Shown here: positions 1-11,200 of the stretch, in pieces | How positions within the stretch are numbered: position 1 is the first letter of the stretch | How the letters are laid out: each line of letters starts with the position of its first letter | Assembly (NCBI RefSeq): GCF_963674925.1 | Contig: NZ_OY771647.1 | Coordinates: 2,991,501-3,055,500 of the forward strand | Reading direction: 5' to 3' | Length of the DNA: 64,000 bases | DNA from: an uncultured Draconibacterium sp. | GTDB taxonomy: Bacteria; Bacteroidota; Bacteroidia; Bacteroidales; Prolixibacteraceae | Position numbers and translations under genes: made by a program | Notes under the pieces: model-generated | What the model was told of the DNA's origin: nothing | The model's input: the letters and a program-made list of their open reading frames with translations, nothing else | Database searches by the model: none

Positions 1-1437
1 TGTGTTATTAAATCGGATGCTACCGATGCAAAAGGTAAAGTTCGTTTGTTTTTGAAAACGGCCGGTGAAGTTGATGTGGATCATATTTCGATGTTCCCAC
101 GCGAAACCTGGCTTAACCGCGAAAATGGTTTACGCAAAGACCTTGTAGAAGCACTTTATGAACTGAATCCCGGAGTATTTCGTTTCCCCGGCGGATGTAT
201 CATCGAAGGAAATACGCTTGAAACCCGTTACCAATGGAAGAACAGTATGGGCCCGGTTGAAAATCGGCCGTTGAATGAAAATCGTTGGAATTATACTTTT
301 AAGCATCGTTTCTTCCCCGATTATTACCAAACTTATGGTTTAGGTTTTTACGAGTACTTTTTGCTGAGCGAAGATCTGGGGGCTGAGCCACTTCCTGTAA
401 TTAGTTGTGGATTGGCGTGCCAGTACGAAAGCGAAGAATGTGTGCATGTTGATGACTTGGAACCCTATATTGAAGATGCGGTAGATTTGATTGAATTTGC
501 CAACGGACCGGTTGACTCGGAATGGGGAAAAGTACGTGCAGAAATGGGACACCCTGAGCCTTTTAACCTAAAATACCTGGCCATTGGAAACGAGCAATGG
601 GGCGAAGGTTATGTGGAGCGTTTAATTCCGTTTATGGAAGTGCTTCGTGAAAAACACCCGGAGATAAAAATCATTGGTACAGCTGGCCCTACGCCTGACG
701 GAGAAAAATTCGATTACCTGTGGCCAAAAATGACAGAGCTGGAAGTTGATTTGGTTGATGAACATTATTATCGTAGTCCGGAATGGTTTTTGGCAAATGC
801 CGAGCGTTACGACAGCTACGACCGCAACGGGCCAAAAGTATTTGCAGGTGAATTTGCTTCGCACCACGAAACCCGCGACAACAACCTGCGTGCGGCAATC
901 TCAGAAGCTGCTTTTATGACCGGTTTGGAACGCAACGCCGATATCGTTCAACTGGCAACTTACGCGCCGCTTTTCGCACATTACGATGCCTGGCAGTGGA
1001 AACCCGATATGATTTGGTTTGATAACCTGCAAGTGGTGCGTACACCCAATTATTATGTGCAACAAATGTATGGGCACAACACCGGAACAAATGTGTTAAA
1101 CATTACTGCTGATGGGGCAAATATTACCGGACAGGATAGTCTGTACGCCAGCGCGGTAATCGATGAAAATACTTCTGAAGTGATCGTGAAAGTGGTAAAT
1201 GCTTCTGGTGAGGTGCAAGATATTACTATCGATTTAAATGGCTTGAAACGCACATTTGAAAACGCTGAAGTTAAAATTACCTGTTTACACAGCAATCAGC
1301 CCGAAGCAATTAATACACGCGAAGCACCGAATACTTTGGTGCCGACTCATTCATCGGTTTGGGCTAACGAAAGTGGCTTTAAACTGAAAGCAATGGGGAA
1401 TGCATTTTATGTGTGCCGTGTAAAGATAGATAAGTAA
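1..1437 (+). CDS. Alpha-L-arabinofuranosidase, GH51 (5' end outside window)
   Basis: Releases terminal alpha-L-arabinofuranosyl units from arabinan, arabinoxylan or arabinogalactan oligosaccharides by a retaining mechanism. The frame is open from base 1, so the N-terminus lies upstream. An internal TTG at 46 is not the start. Visible motifs fit GH51: RFPGGC near the start of the (beta/alpha)8 barrel, YLAIGNEQWGEGY with the acid/base Glu (visible residue 198), and VFAGEFASH with the nucleophile Glu (residue 284). The C-terminal beta-sandwich typical of the family ends at the stop. The next gene, a GH43 lipoprotein, starts about 30 bp later on the same strand, which suggests co-transcription. 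Whether it is exported cannot be told without the missing N-terminus. Confidence 0.93.
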   Translation, partial: CVIKSDATDAKGKVRLFLKTAGEVDVDHISMFPRETWLNRENGLRKDLVEALYELNPGVFRFPGGCIIEGNTLETRYQWKNSMGPVENRPLNENRWNYTFKHRFFPDYYQTYGLGFYEYFLLSEDLGAEPLPVISCGLACQYESEECVHVDDLEPYIEDAVDLIEFANGPVDSEWGKVRAEMGHPEPFNLKYLAIGNEQWGEGYVERLIPFMEVLREKHPEIKIIGTAGPTPDGEKFDYLWPKMTELEVDLVDEHYYRSPEWFLANAERYDSYDRNGPKVFAGEFASHHETRDNNLRAAISEAAFMTGLERNADIVQLATYAPLFAHYDAWQWKPDMIWFDNLQVVRTPNYYVQQMYGHNTGTNVLNITADGANITGQDSLYASAVIDENTSEVIVKVVNASGEVQDITIDLNGLKRTFENAEVKITCLHSNQPEAINTREAPNTLVPTHSSVWANESGFKLKAMGNAFYVCRVKIDK

Positions 1438-1468
1438 AAAAACGACTTTAACTCAATACAATAACTTG

Positions 1469-3610
1469 ATGAGACGCAATAAAAATTTACAGCTGTTAGC
1501 ACTATTCTTTTTGGTATTCTTTTCAGCTTGTACTACTTCTGAAAATTACGAAGCTTATTTGTTTACTTACTTTACTGGTAATGGTCCGGGAGAAGAGGCG
1601 ATTCGCTTTGCCGTAAGCGAGGATGGTTTTAATTACCGGGCATTAAATAACAACCAGCCGGTATTGGATAACGACGATATCTGCTCAACCGGTGGGGTGC
1701 GCGACCCGCATATTTTGCGCGGTGATGATGGTGCCTTTTATATGGTGGTTACCGATTTGTATGTAACCGATATGGGCTGGAAAAACTATGCCATGGTTTT
1801 ACTGAAATCAGAGGATTTGATTAACTGGCAATCGTCGGTGGTGAATATTCCGGAAACTTTTCCTGATGAGTTTGGCGATGTTTGGCGCGTTTGGGCACCG
1901 CAAAGCATTTACGATGAGGAAGCCGGAAAATATATGGTTTACTTTTCGATGAAACAGGGTGACGATCCGGATATTATCTACTATGCATACGCCAACGAAG
2001 ATTTTACCGCTTTAGAAGCCGCACCAAAACAATTGTTGTTCAGCCCAACCAACAATGCCTGTATCGACGCTGACATAATAAAAAAAGATGGGAAATTCTA
2101 TATGTTTCACAAATCGGAAAGTGGTGAGCCGGGAATTAAGCTGGCCATCTCGGATAAACTGACGGAAGGTTATGAATATCCGAGCCTGGAACGTGTTGAC
2201 AAGGAAACGGAAAGAGTTGAAGGTTCAGGTGTTTTTAAACTTAATAATTCTGACGATTGGATTCTGATGTATGATGTTTACGGTGTGGGCAGATACCAGT
2301 TTACAAAAAGTGCCGATCTGCAACATTTTACAATAATCGACGAAGCTATTTCAATGAATTTTCATCCTCGCCACGGAACGGTGCTGCCCATCACAGATGC
2401 CGAGTTAAAAAGCTTGATTGCAAAATGGGGTAAGATGGATGATCCACTGGTAGAAGCTACCGCCCCCGGATTAAAAAAACAAAACGTAAACATCGACAGC
2501 GAAAAAAGAATCATTCGTTTCCCGGTAAAAAGGGGTATTGATATTGCTGCCTTTGATCCTCAATTCGAAACATTTTCGGGGGTAAGTGTATCGCCAGCTG
2601 GGCCACAGGATTTTTCTGCCGGACCGGTTCAGTACACTATAGAAATGGAAGGTGTTGGGAAGCAGACGTACAGTGCCATTGCTTCGGAAGACCATAACCC
2701 CGTGTTGGATGGATTTTACGCCGATCCGGATGTATTGTATTCTGAAAAAACAGGCAAATACTACATCTACCCAACCAGCGACGGATTTCATAACTGGGGC
2801 GGTTATTACTTTAAAACCTTCTCATCAGAAAACCTGGTCGATTGGAAAGATGAAGGAATAATTCTGAACCTGCGCGAAGATGTTAGTTGGGCCGATCACA
2901 ATGCATGGGCGCCTTGTATTATCGAAAAGAAAATTGCTGGCGAGTACAAATATTTCTTTTATTTCTGCGGGAGACAAAAAATTGGTGTTGCTGTTGCCGA
3001 TAATCCTGAAGGCCCGTTTGTTGACAGTGGCGAACCATTGATCAACTGGAAACCTGATGGTATTAACAGAGGTCAGGAAATTGATCCGGATGTATTTACC
3101 GACCCAATCAGCGGGAAAAGTTACCTCTATTGGGGAAATGGTTACCTGGCAGGTGCGGAGCTAAACGACGATATGGTATCGATAAAAATGAATACCCTGA
3201 CAGTGATGACGCCCGACAATACCTACCGTGAAGGAGTGTATGTGATATACCGAGACGGAACCTATTATTTTATGTGGTCAGAAGACGATACCCGCAGTCC
3301 TAACTATAAAGTGCGTTACGCAACAAGTAAATCTCCGTTGGGAGAACTTACTATTCCTGAAAACAATATCGTCATTCAAAAAGATCTTGAAAAAGGAATT
3401 CTGGCAACCGGTCATAATTCGGCCATCCAGGTGCCTGGAAAAGATGAGTGGTATTTGGTGTATCATCGCTTTACTTACCCCAAAGGAAAAGATATGGGTT
3501 ACCGTGCCGGTTTTAACCGCGAGGTGTGCATCGATAAACTGGAGTTTGATGCCAACGGTAATATTATTGAAGTGAAACCTACTTTGGAAGGAATACAACC
3601 AGTAAAGTAG
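1469..3610 (+). CDS. Double-domain GH43 lipoprotein (arabinofuranosidase/arabinanase-like)
   Basis: Predicted outer-membrane or periplasmic lipoprotein: the signal peptide ends in lipobox FSAC (about residues 18-21). Two five-bladed GH43 propellers are visible. The first (about 25-330) has VRDPHIL as base region and RVEGSGVF as probable acid region. The second (about 415-713) has GFYADPDVLY (base Asp), EIDPDVFTDP (modulating Asp), YREGVYV (acid Glu) and GHNSAI (conserved His). A beta-rich linker of about 85 residues, Ig-like in composition, separates them. Both propellers keep plausible catalytic acids, so two active sites are possible. I chose the ATG at 1469 over the TTG just before it. A strong terminator follows. 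Exact linkage specificity cannot be read from sequence. Confidence 0.9.
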   Translation: MRRNKNLQLLALFFLVFFSACTTSENYEAYLFTYFTGNGPGEEAIRFAVSEDGFNYRALNNNQPVLDNDDICSTGGVRDPHILRGDDGAFYMVVTDLYVTDMGWKNYAMVLLKSEDLINWQSSVVNIPETFPDEFGDVWRVWAPQSIYDEEAGKYMVYFSMKQGDDPDIIYYAYANEDFTALEAAPKQLLFSPTNNACIDADIIKKDGKFYMFHKSESGEPGIKLAISDKLTEGYEYPSLERVDKETERVEGSGVFKLNNSDDWILMYDVYGVGRYQFTKSADLQHFTIIDEAISMNFHPRHGTVLPITDAELKSLIAKWGKMDDPLVEATAPGLKKQNVNIDSEKRIIRFPVKRGIDIAAFDPQFETFSGVSVSPAGPQDFSAGPVQYTIEMEGVGKQTYSAIASEDHNPVLDGFYADPDVLYSEKTGKYYIYPTSDGFHNWGGYYFKTFSSENLVDWKDEGIILNLREDVSWADHNAWAPCIIEKKIAGEYKYFFYFCGRQKIGVAVADNPEGPFVDSGEPLINWKPDGINRGQEIDPDVFTDPISGKSYLYWGNGYLAGAELNDDMVSIKMNTLTVMTPDNTYREGVYVIYRDGTYYFMWSEDDTRSPNYKVRYATSKSPLGELTIPENNIVIQKDLEKGILATGHNSAIQVPGKDEWYLVYHRFTYPKGKDMGYRAGFNREVCIDKLEFDANGNIIEVKPTLEGIQPVK

Positions 3611-3635
3611 GTTGAAACGTATTTTAATAAATTGA

Positions 3636-3668
3636 AAAAGCTGGCCTAAATGCTGGCTTTTCTTTTTT
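3636..3668 (+). terminator. Intrinsic terminator after GH43 gene
   Basis: Stem AAAAGCTGGC (3636-3645), loop CTAAAT, arm GCTGGCTTTT (3652-3661; two G-U pairs), then a T-rich run to 3668. It separates the GH51-GH43 unit from the sensor gene that follows. Confidence 0.8.
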
Positions 3669-3682
3669 GTGTAACTTTTATA

Positions 3683-3698
3683 GACATTTGTGCTAGTT
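3683..3698 (+). promoter_or_regulatory. Sequence shared between HTCS and susC upstream regions
   Basis: GACATTTGTGCTAGTT lies 54 bp upstream of the sensor start. It recurs with one change (GACATTTGTGATAGTT) at 7972-7987 upstream of susC. A shared 16-mer in front of a sensor gene and its likely target operon suggests a common regulator site, possibly autoregulation. The function is inferred. Confidence 0.45.
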
Positions 3699-3751
3699 GA
3701 AATGTATTCTGAAATTAATTTTGTACAATGCTGTAAATGTGAACTATTTTA

Positions 3752-6700
3752 ATGAAAAACCGGTTTAAAATACTTCTGATTTCTATACTCCTGTTTCTTT
3801 CCTCTTTTGCTTTTGCAAATGCAGGAAGGCTGAGTTTTACGCATTTCACCAACGAAGATGGCTTGCCTTCGTCGTACATTAAAAGTATTTGCCAGGATCA
3901 GTTTGGTTTTATTTGGGCAGCAAGCCGCAGTTCGGTTTGTCGTTTCGACGGGAAATATTTTAAAACCTTTCAGGCAATTGATGAGCAAGGAAATTCTTTC
4001 GATATTTGGAGTAAATGGAATTATTTTACAACCGACTCAATTCTGCTGGTACAAAACACCAACGATATTTTTTATGCATTCAACTTAAATAAAGAAGTTT
4101 TTGAACCGTACGATCCTATTAATAATTTGGGAGGTGTTACGGCAATAAGCGAATCACGGGATGGGTTTTGGATATTCAGATCGGATTCAATTTCTTTTTT
4201 TAATACAAAAGAAAATCAGGAAATAAGTTTTCGGGAAAAAGTTGATTTTGCAGCTCTGTCAAACGAAGAAAGAGTAATTAGCGTACGAGAAAAAGATGAT
4301 CGGTTGATGGCTATTACGAACAGCAACAGGTTACTTATTTTTGATCTTCAACGTGAGCAACAAAGGTATTTTCAACTACCTGAGGATATTTATGTTCCGA
4401 CGTTATCGCATTTTTATATCGACAACAACAATTATGTGTGGGTTGGAAATTATGCCAATGGTTTGTACCAAATTAACCTCACCAATGGACAGTCGCGCAA
4501 ATTCTCTGCAACAGATAAGGGAAACAGGTATTTGTTACACAATTTGGTTCATACTATAAACGAGGATCAGCAGGGACGGGTTTGGATTGGAACAGAGGAT
4601 GGCTTGTGTGTTTGGTCGCCTTATACCGAGTCGTTTGATTATTATCAGCACGATATTCGAAATCCACAGGGTATTAACACCAATCCTATTTATGATATTT
4701 TTTGCGACCGCGATGGTAACATGTGGCTGGGAACCTATTTTGGAGGCATAAACTTTTGGAACAACACGCCCGAATTTTTTCGTGTGTGGCAAGCCGGTAC
4801 CGGAGAACAACACCTGTCGGGGAGTGCGGTTAGTTGTATTACCGAAGATGAAAACGGTTCCATTTGGGTTGGAATGGAAGACAAGGGAGTCAACCGGATT
4901 GATCTGGAAAAAGATGAGATTATAAGAGCGATTAATGAAAGCAATGGTCTGTCGTTTAATAATGTACACGATTTACTATTTGAAACACCTGATCGTTTAT
5001 GGATTGCAACCTATACCGGGGGCATTAATATATTGAACCTTCAGAATAACCGGTTTGAATACATTAACACTGCTAATCATCCGGAAATTCCATCGGACGA
5101 TATTTATGGTTTGTTACATGTGGGCGATAGAATTTTTATTTCTACATCGGCGGGAGTGGCTGTTTACAGCACAAACACAAAAGAATTTTCTCGTTACCAG
5201 CCTGATATTTTGGATGGAATTCAGGTCGAATTTATGTTCGACAGCGAAGATCGTATCTGGTTTTCATCATCTGTAGGCTCTTATTATTTCGATAAAAAGA
5301 AAGGCACGTTTGAAAAGCTCAATAAATTTAGTTTTCTGAAAAATATCAATTTCGTAAAAACCGATTCAAAAAACCGGATATGGATTGGCGATTGCCTGCA
5401 TGGTTTGTATGGTTACGATTTGGTAACCGACTCGGTATTCGAGTACAATGAGTCGAATGGTTTTCCGTTTTCCTGGATCTTTAGTCTTGAGGAGGGGCGC
5501 GATGGTTATTTGTGGGCAAGCGGAGATAACGGTCTCGCAAAATTCAAACCCGAAACCGGAGAGCTTGTTTGGTATAACCGTGAATCGGGACTGCCATTTG
5601 AGCAGTTTAACTACCGGGCATCGTACAAAAGCAAAAGCGGTGAAATTTATTTTGGTGCAAACAGGGGAATGATCTCCTTTAATGAAAAAGACAAGCAGAA
5701 TGTAAAAAAGGAACTCGACGTGGTATTCCGGGGCATGCAGTTGTTTAATCAGCCGCTGTTGCCGGGGGAGGATCTGGCATTGGAAGAATCGCTTAATCTG
5801 CACCCCGAAATTCGTTTAAAGTATAAGCAAAACGTTTTTACCATTGAATATGCCGGCTTGCATTTTCGGAATAAGGGAAACTGTGAATATGCCTACTACC
5901 TCGAAAATTTTGAAACGTCGTGGAACTACGTTGGAAATCGTGATTTTGCAACTTACACAAACCTGGGGCCGGGCGAGTACTTTTTTCATGTAAAAGCTTC
6001 AACAGATAATACATCGTGGGGAAGCAATGCAAATACGATAAAAATTATTATCGAGCCTCCGTTTTGGCTATCAGGATGGGGATTCTTTATTTATTTTCTA
6101 CTCCTGATTTTGGTGTTGGTAGGCTTTTATTTGGTAGCAACCCGCATACAAAAATCGAAAGCGTTGGCCGAGATGGAACGAAGAGAGCGGGAATATCATA
6201 CCGAGCTAAATAATTTTAAACTGGAGTTTTTTACCAACGTTTCGCACGAGCTTCGAACCCCTTTAACCTTAATAGTTGGGCCGCTAACACGAATACTCGA
6301 AGATGACAAACTTACGCCGGCCATGAAAAAGAAGATGAAAGGCGTAATGAATAATGCACATCGGTTGCTTATGCTTATTAATCAGCTTCTTGAGTTTAGA
6401 AAAATTGAAAACGGAAAGGAAAAGCTTAGGGTAAGTCATCAGGATATTTCCACGATGTTAAAGGATGTTGAAGAAGCATTTCTTGAGTCGGCTGAATCAA
6501 AATCCATCGCATTCACATTTGAGACCATTAATCTGGATTCAAATATTTGGGTAGATTGTCAGAAACTGGAGAATGTTCTTATTAATCTGATATCTAATGC
6601 TTTGAAGTTTACGAACGAAGGTGGTGAAGTAAATGTGAGAGTGGAATTGAGAGGTGTAGATTTGATGTATAAAACACTGAAGATTACAGTCGCTGATAAC

Positions 6701-7774
6701 GGAATAGGAATTGACTCTTCGAAGTTGAGAAAGATTTTTGATCGTTTTTACCATGTTGACGGAGCAAACGAAACTCAGGTTGCAGGATCCGGAATCGGGT
6801 TGGCATTGGTACACAGTTTAGTGAAATTGCACAAAGGAACAATAGGGGTGGAGAGTGCCGTTGGTAAAGGAGCTGTTTTTACAGTTCAATTTCCTGTATC
6901 ACGTAAGGCTTATAACGACGACGAAATTTTGATTGGAGCAGATCAGTATATTCCGCATGTAACACTGGCTGACGATATGAAACCGGTTCCGGTTCTTCGT
7001 GATGAGGTAGAACGGCTCAGTGCTAATCCAACAATTTTGGTTATTGACGATAACCGTGAGTTGCTGGAATTTATCTCTGAAACACTGGCCAATGAATACA
7101 AGGTGATAACTGCCATTGATGGTACTCATGGAATGGAGAAGGTTGAAGAATCGCTGCCAGACCTGATAATCAGCGATGTAATGATGCCGGGTATCGATGG
7201 CTTTGAGTTAACCCGTAAACTAAAATCAGATATTCGTACATCGCACATTCCAATAATTCTGTTGACAGCAAAAAGCGGCGAAGAGAATGAATTTGAGGGT
7301 TTGCAGACAGGTGCTGACTATTACATTGAAAAGCCATTTTTGCCTCATATTCTTATTCAGCTGATCGATAATGTGCTGAACACCCGTAAAAGTTTAATCG
7401 AACGGTTTAAATCGGATGCGCAAATGTTGCCTACCGAGGTGGCTTTTTCCCAGTCGGATAAAGACCTGATTGATAATATCAGTAATTTGATAAAGCAGAA
7501 TATCGACCGGCCAAATCTTGATGTCTCGTTTCTGGTTAACGAAATTGGTATAAGCCGTTCGTTGTTGCATGTTAAGCTCAAGAAATTAACTGATTGTTCG
7601 GCAACCGAGTTTATCCGTTCCATACGTTTGCGTGAAGCCGTAAAGCTAATAGCCGACGGGAAGTGTAACATCTCCGAAGCAGCCTACAAAACCGGTTTCT
7701 CAAGCCCGGCCTATTTTAGCCGAAGATTTAAGGAGTACTTTGGTGTTACTCCAAAAGCTTATTTCGATAAGTAG
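3752..7774 (+). CDS. Hybrid two-component system sensor/regulator (HTCS 1)
   Basis: One-protein signal transducer of the kind that switches on Bacteroidota glycan loci: the periplasmic part binds an oligosaccharide and the cytoplasmic part drives transcription. Order: signal peptide (1-23), two Reg_prop beta-propellers (about 30-680, many repeats of the WIGT/WVGN type), Y_Y_Y domain (about 690-755), one transmembrane helix (about 775-798), HisKA with VSHELRTP and phospho-acceptor His832, HATPase (GIGIDSSKL and GSGIGLAL motifs), receiver (about 1092-1205, phospho-acceptor Asp1142 in ISDVMMPG) and a C-terminal AraC-type double HTH (about 1238-1340). The length of 1340 aa is usual. It lies directly upstream of susC/susD, whose promoter region carries 21-bp-spaced repeats, so it is the likely activator of that operon. 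Confidence 0.95.
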   Translation: MKNRFKILLISILLFLSSFAFANAGRLSFTHFTNEDGLPSSYIKSICQDQFGFIWAASRSSVCRFDGKYFKTFQAIDEQGNSFDIWSKWNYFTTDSILLVQNTNDIFYAFNLNKEVFEPYDPINNLGGVTAISESRDGFWIFRSDSISFFNTKENQEISFREKVDFAALSNEERVISVREKDDRLMAITNSNRLLIFDLQREQQRYFQLPEDIYVPTLSHFYIDNNNYVWVGNYANGLYQINLTNGQSRKFSATDKGNRYLLHNLVHTINEDQQGRVWIGTEDGLCVWSPYTESFDYYQHDIRNPQGINTNPIYDIFCDRDGNMWLGTYFGGINFWNNTPEFFRVWQAGTGEQHLSGSAVSCITEDENGSIWVGMEDKGVNRIDLEKDEIIRAINESNGLSFNNVHDLLFETPDRLWIATYTGGINILNLQNNRFEYINTANHPEIPSDDIYGLLHVGDRIFISTSAGVAVYSTNTKEFSRYQPDILDGIQVEFMFDSEDRIWFSSSVGSYYFDKKKGTFEKLNKFSFLKNINFVKTDSKNRIWIGDCLHGLYGYDLVTDSVFEYNESNGFPFSWIFSLEEGRDGYLWASGDNGLAKFKPETGELVWYNRESGLPFEQFNYRASYKSKSGEIYFGANRGMISFNEKDKQNVKKELDVVFRGMQLFNQPLLPGEDLALEESLNLHPEIRLKYKQNVFTIEYAGLHFRNKGNCEYAYYLENFETSWNYVGNRDFATYTNLGPGEYFFHVKASTDNTSWGSNANTIKIIIEPPFWLSGWGFFIYFLLLILVLVGFYLVATRIQKSKALAEMERREREYHTELNNFKLEFFTNVSHELRTPLTLIVGPLTRILEDDKLTPAMKKKMKGVMNNAHRLLMLINQLLEFRKIENGKEKLRVSHQDISTMLKDVEEAFLESAESKSIAFTFETINLDSNIWVDCQKLENVLINLISNALKFTNEGGEVNVRVELRGVDLMYKTLKITVADNGIGIDSSKLRKIFDRFYHVDGANETQVAGSGIGLALVHSLVKLHKGTIGVESAVGKGAVFTVQFPVSRKAYNDDEILIGADQYIPHVTLADDMKPVPVLRDEVERLSANPTILVIDDNRELLEFISETLANEYKVITAIDGTHGMEKVEESLPDLIISDVMMPGIDGFELTRKLKSDIRTSHIPIILLTAKSGEENEFEGLQTGADYYIEKPFLPHILIQLIDNVLNTRKSLIERFKSDAQMLPTEVAFSQSDKDLIDNISNLIKQNIDRPNLDVSFLVNEIGISRSLLHVKLKKLTDCSATEFIRSIRLREAVKLIADGKCNISEAAYKTGFSSPAYFSRRFKEYFGVTPKAYFDK

Positions 7775-8288
7775 AAGACTGCTAAAATATTCGGTGTTTA
7801 AATTTCAATTTGATTTTTTATTTACGGTTTAGCCAACACTACTTATTGTGATGCACGAATGGTAACTTTCCTCAATGTCTTCTATCAATCGTTAAATGTA
7901 CTTGTAAATTCTTGCTTATTGGAAGGAGTGTGCTTGTAAGTTGCAGTAATTCAGTGCTGTTGACGATGATTGACATTTGTGATAGTTTTTTGGACATCCG
8001 TTATCCTAAGTTTGACACTTTTCGGATTACTTGCATGTAACCAAATTTTATAAATAGAGGATAATGAATCCTGAAGTGAAAAACAGTTTAATGTCAAACT
8101 AAAATTTTAGCTAATGAGAGAGACCTAATTATCGTGATCTGGACATTGCTTATAATCAAAAAACATTTTCAGATCTAACTAGTCGAGAAACTCTAAACCT
8201 TAGTAAAAGAAAAAATGAAAAGGCAGGTTGTCGGTTGTTTTCTAAACCTGGATCGACAACAGTAATAATTAAATTAAAACGATGTGAG
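7775..8288. other. Intergenic region upstream of susC (promoter and 5' UTR)
   Basis: A 514-bp gap with no convincing gene. It holds three 21-bp-spaced GACA repeats (7970-8032), a hairpin AGTTT/AAACT (8085-8100) abutting a 12-bp palindrome CTAAAATTTTAG (8099-8110), and a 5' UTR hairpin with arms GTTGTCG (8227-8233) and CGACAAC (8254-8260) about 28 bp before the chosen susC start. I could not place a clear TAnnTTTG box. Confidence 0.6.
7970..8032 (+). promoter_or_regulatory. Three direct repeats at 21-bp spacing, candidate HTCS binding site
   Basis: GACA occurs at 7972, 7993 and 8014, exactly 21 bp apart, each preceded by TT or TG and followed by a T/C-rich stretch. AraC-type HTH pairs typically read half-sites about two helical turns apart on one face. 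The repeats lie about 260-320 bp upstream of susC and immediately downstream of the HTCS gene. Assignment to HTCS 1 is inference from position and spacing. Confidence 0.5.
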
Positions 8289-11200
8289 ATGAAATCTATT
8301 CAATCAAGAAAAACACGAATGTTCTGCTATGTCTTGTTTCTCCTGATCTTTCCATTCACAGTATTCGGTCAATCAAAAACGATTTCCGGAACTGTTTATG
8401 ATGCAGATGGAGTAACTTTGCCGGGTGTAACAGTAATGGTTGTAGGTACAACAAATGGTACTACTACCAATATTGATGGTAAATACGCTATTGATGCAAA
8501 TGCTGAAGACGTATTACAATTCTCGTACATTGGATTTAGAACACTGGAAATTCAATTAGACGGAAAGACAACTGTTGATGTGACAATGGAAGTTGAGACC
8601 ATTGGTATCGACGAAGTTGTAGCCATTGGTTACGGAACCCAACGAAAAGGTGAAGTAACCAGTGCAATTGCAAGTGTAAAATCGGAAGATTTTACTGTAG
8701 GTAAAATTGGCGATGCTGCCGAATTGGTAAAAGGTAAAATTGCCGGTTTAAGTATTACCAAAACATCAGGCGACCCGAATGCCACTTCAAGAATTATGCT
8801 TCGTGGTATTACTACCATTGTGGGTAATGTTGAGCCGCTGGTGTTAGTTGATGGAATTGAAGGTTCGTTAACAACAGTTGCACCCGAAAACATTGAGTCG
8901 ATCGACGTACTGAAAGATGCATCGGCTGCAGCTATCTATGGTACAAGGGGTGCCAATGGCGTAATCCTAATTTCTACCAAATCAGGTAAACGCGGATCGT
9001 ATTCAAGTGCTACTTATTCAAGTTACGCATCCATTTCAGACTGGTATAAAACTGCCGATTTTATGGATACACACGATGTAATTTACGGCCGTACCAATTT
9101 TGATTACGAAGGCTATGATACCGATTGGTTAAAAGCCATTACACGTAAAGGCGGATACACTCAAAACCATTCATTAAGTTTTGAAGGTGGCTCTGATAAG
9201 TCATCTTATTCAGCCAACGTAACCTATTCGGATGAAGAAGGTATTATGCGCAAAAGTGATAGTGAAGACCTGAAAGCACAATTGGATTTTAGTCAGTATG
9301 CGCTAAACGACATTGTAAAACTGAATTTGAATGTATTGTATTCTACACACAACAATACGAACAACAACAACGCTTATGCTTATCGTCAGGCATTAATTCA
9401 TAATCCATCGTCGCCGGTATTTCACGAAGATGGTGCTTATTACGAGGAGTTTAACCGTTTTCAGTATTACAATCCGTTAGAGATACAAAATGAACGGATT
9501 GGTGATTACCGCTCGAAATATGCACGTGTGGTTGGAAACATTACAGTTGAACCCATTAAAAACTGGCAAACCAACCTGATGTTATCTCGCAAAGAGATCA
9601 GTAATGTATCGCAAGACTACTACACTAGTAAATATTATTCGCAAAGTACAGTTGATCCGGAAGATCAGTACCGTACTATTCCAAAAGTAAGAGGTAGCGC
9701 CTCAAAATGGTCGAGTAATACCAAAAGTGAGAATTTAGAGTTAACTTCAAAATATAATTTCGCTATAGAAAAGAGTCGTGTAACAGCACTGGTAGGTTAT
9801 AGTTACTTGTATAATGTTTACGACGAATACAGTGCCGGAAACTCTGAATTTCCATCAGAATCTTACTTGTACAATAATTTGAGACAAGGGTTGTACTTAA
9901 CCGATGAAGACCATACAGCAAGTATGGCATCGTATAAAGACGATAATACTCTGATCGGGTTCTTTGGTCGTGCGAGTTACGGTTACGACAATCGTTTCAA
10001 TGCTATCATAAGTGTACGTCGTGAAGGTTCTTCTAAATTTGGTGAAAACCACAAATGGGGTACTTTCCCATCAGCATCAGTTGGTTGGACCATCAGCAAC
10101 GAATCGTTTATGCAGTCAGCTACATGGCTCGAGAATTTAAAGCTACGTGCCGGTTACGGTGTAACAGGTGTAATTCCCGGACGTAATTATATGTCGTTAA
10201 TTACCTACGATTACGATGCTTACGGTAAGCACTTGAGTCAGGGCGGCGACTGGACGCCTTCATTAAAGGTGGCGCAAAATCCAAATCCCGACCTGAAGTG
10301 GGAAACTACAAACGAAGTAAACATTGGTGTTGACTGGACTATGTTTGATTCAAGATTAACAGGATCTCTCGATCTTTATTCGAAAAAAACAAAAGACCTC
10401 TTGTACGACTATGCAGTACCGGTTCCGCCAAATATGTATGGTTACACAACTGCGAATGTTGGTGAGATGGAAAACAAAGGAATTGAGTTTATGGTTTCAG
10501 GTTCGCCGGTTAAAAAAGGTGACTTCGAATGGAATTCAACTTTAACCTTGTCGCACAATGCCAACAAACTGTTAAGCTTGTCGAACGATCTGTATGAAAC
10601 CGATAACTTTCAGGAAGTTGGTGGTGTAAGCGATCCGATTTCGATTGCAACTCACGCGATGGAAGTTGGCGAACCTTTGGGTGATTTCTGGGGATTGCGT
10701 TCAGTAGGTGTTAGCAAAGATGGTTTTGTATTGGTAGAAGTTTACGACGAGGCAACTGAAACCTGGTCGGTAAAAGAATTTGATACCAGCTACAACTTAG
10801 AGTCAAATCGTCAACGTTTAGGAAACGGACTACCAAGTGTATACGCCGGATGGAACAACACTTTCCGTTACAAAAACTTCGATTTAAGCATGATGATCAC
10901 AGGTCAGTTCGGTTACCAGATTTTGAATGTTCAGCGTAGTTTCTACGAAAACAATTCAATTGCATACAACCGTTTGAAGACGGCTGCGGATCTGCACCCT
11001 GCAATTAATCCTGATGGAACTCCTGTAATTGATGAAGCTACAGGAGAACAATTGATGGTGAAACTGTCAGGTTCAATGCCTCAGGGCGTTTGGAGCGACC
11101 ACATTGAAGATGGCGACTTTATTAAATTGAGTAATGTTACCCTGGGGTACACACTGCCAATTACAGGTAATTTTGAAAAATATATTAAAAACCTGCGCTT

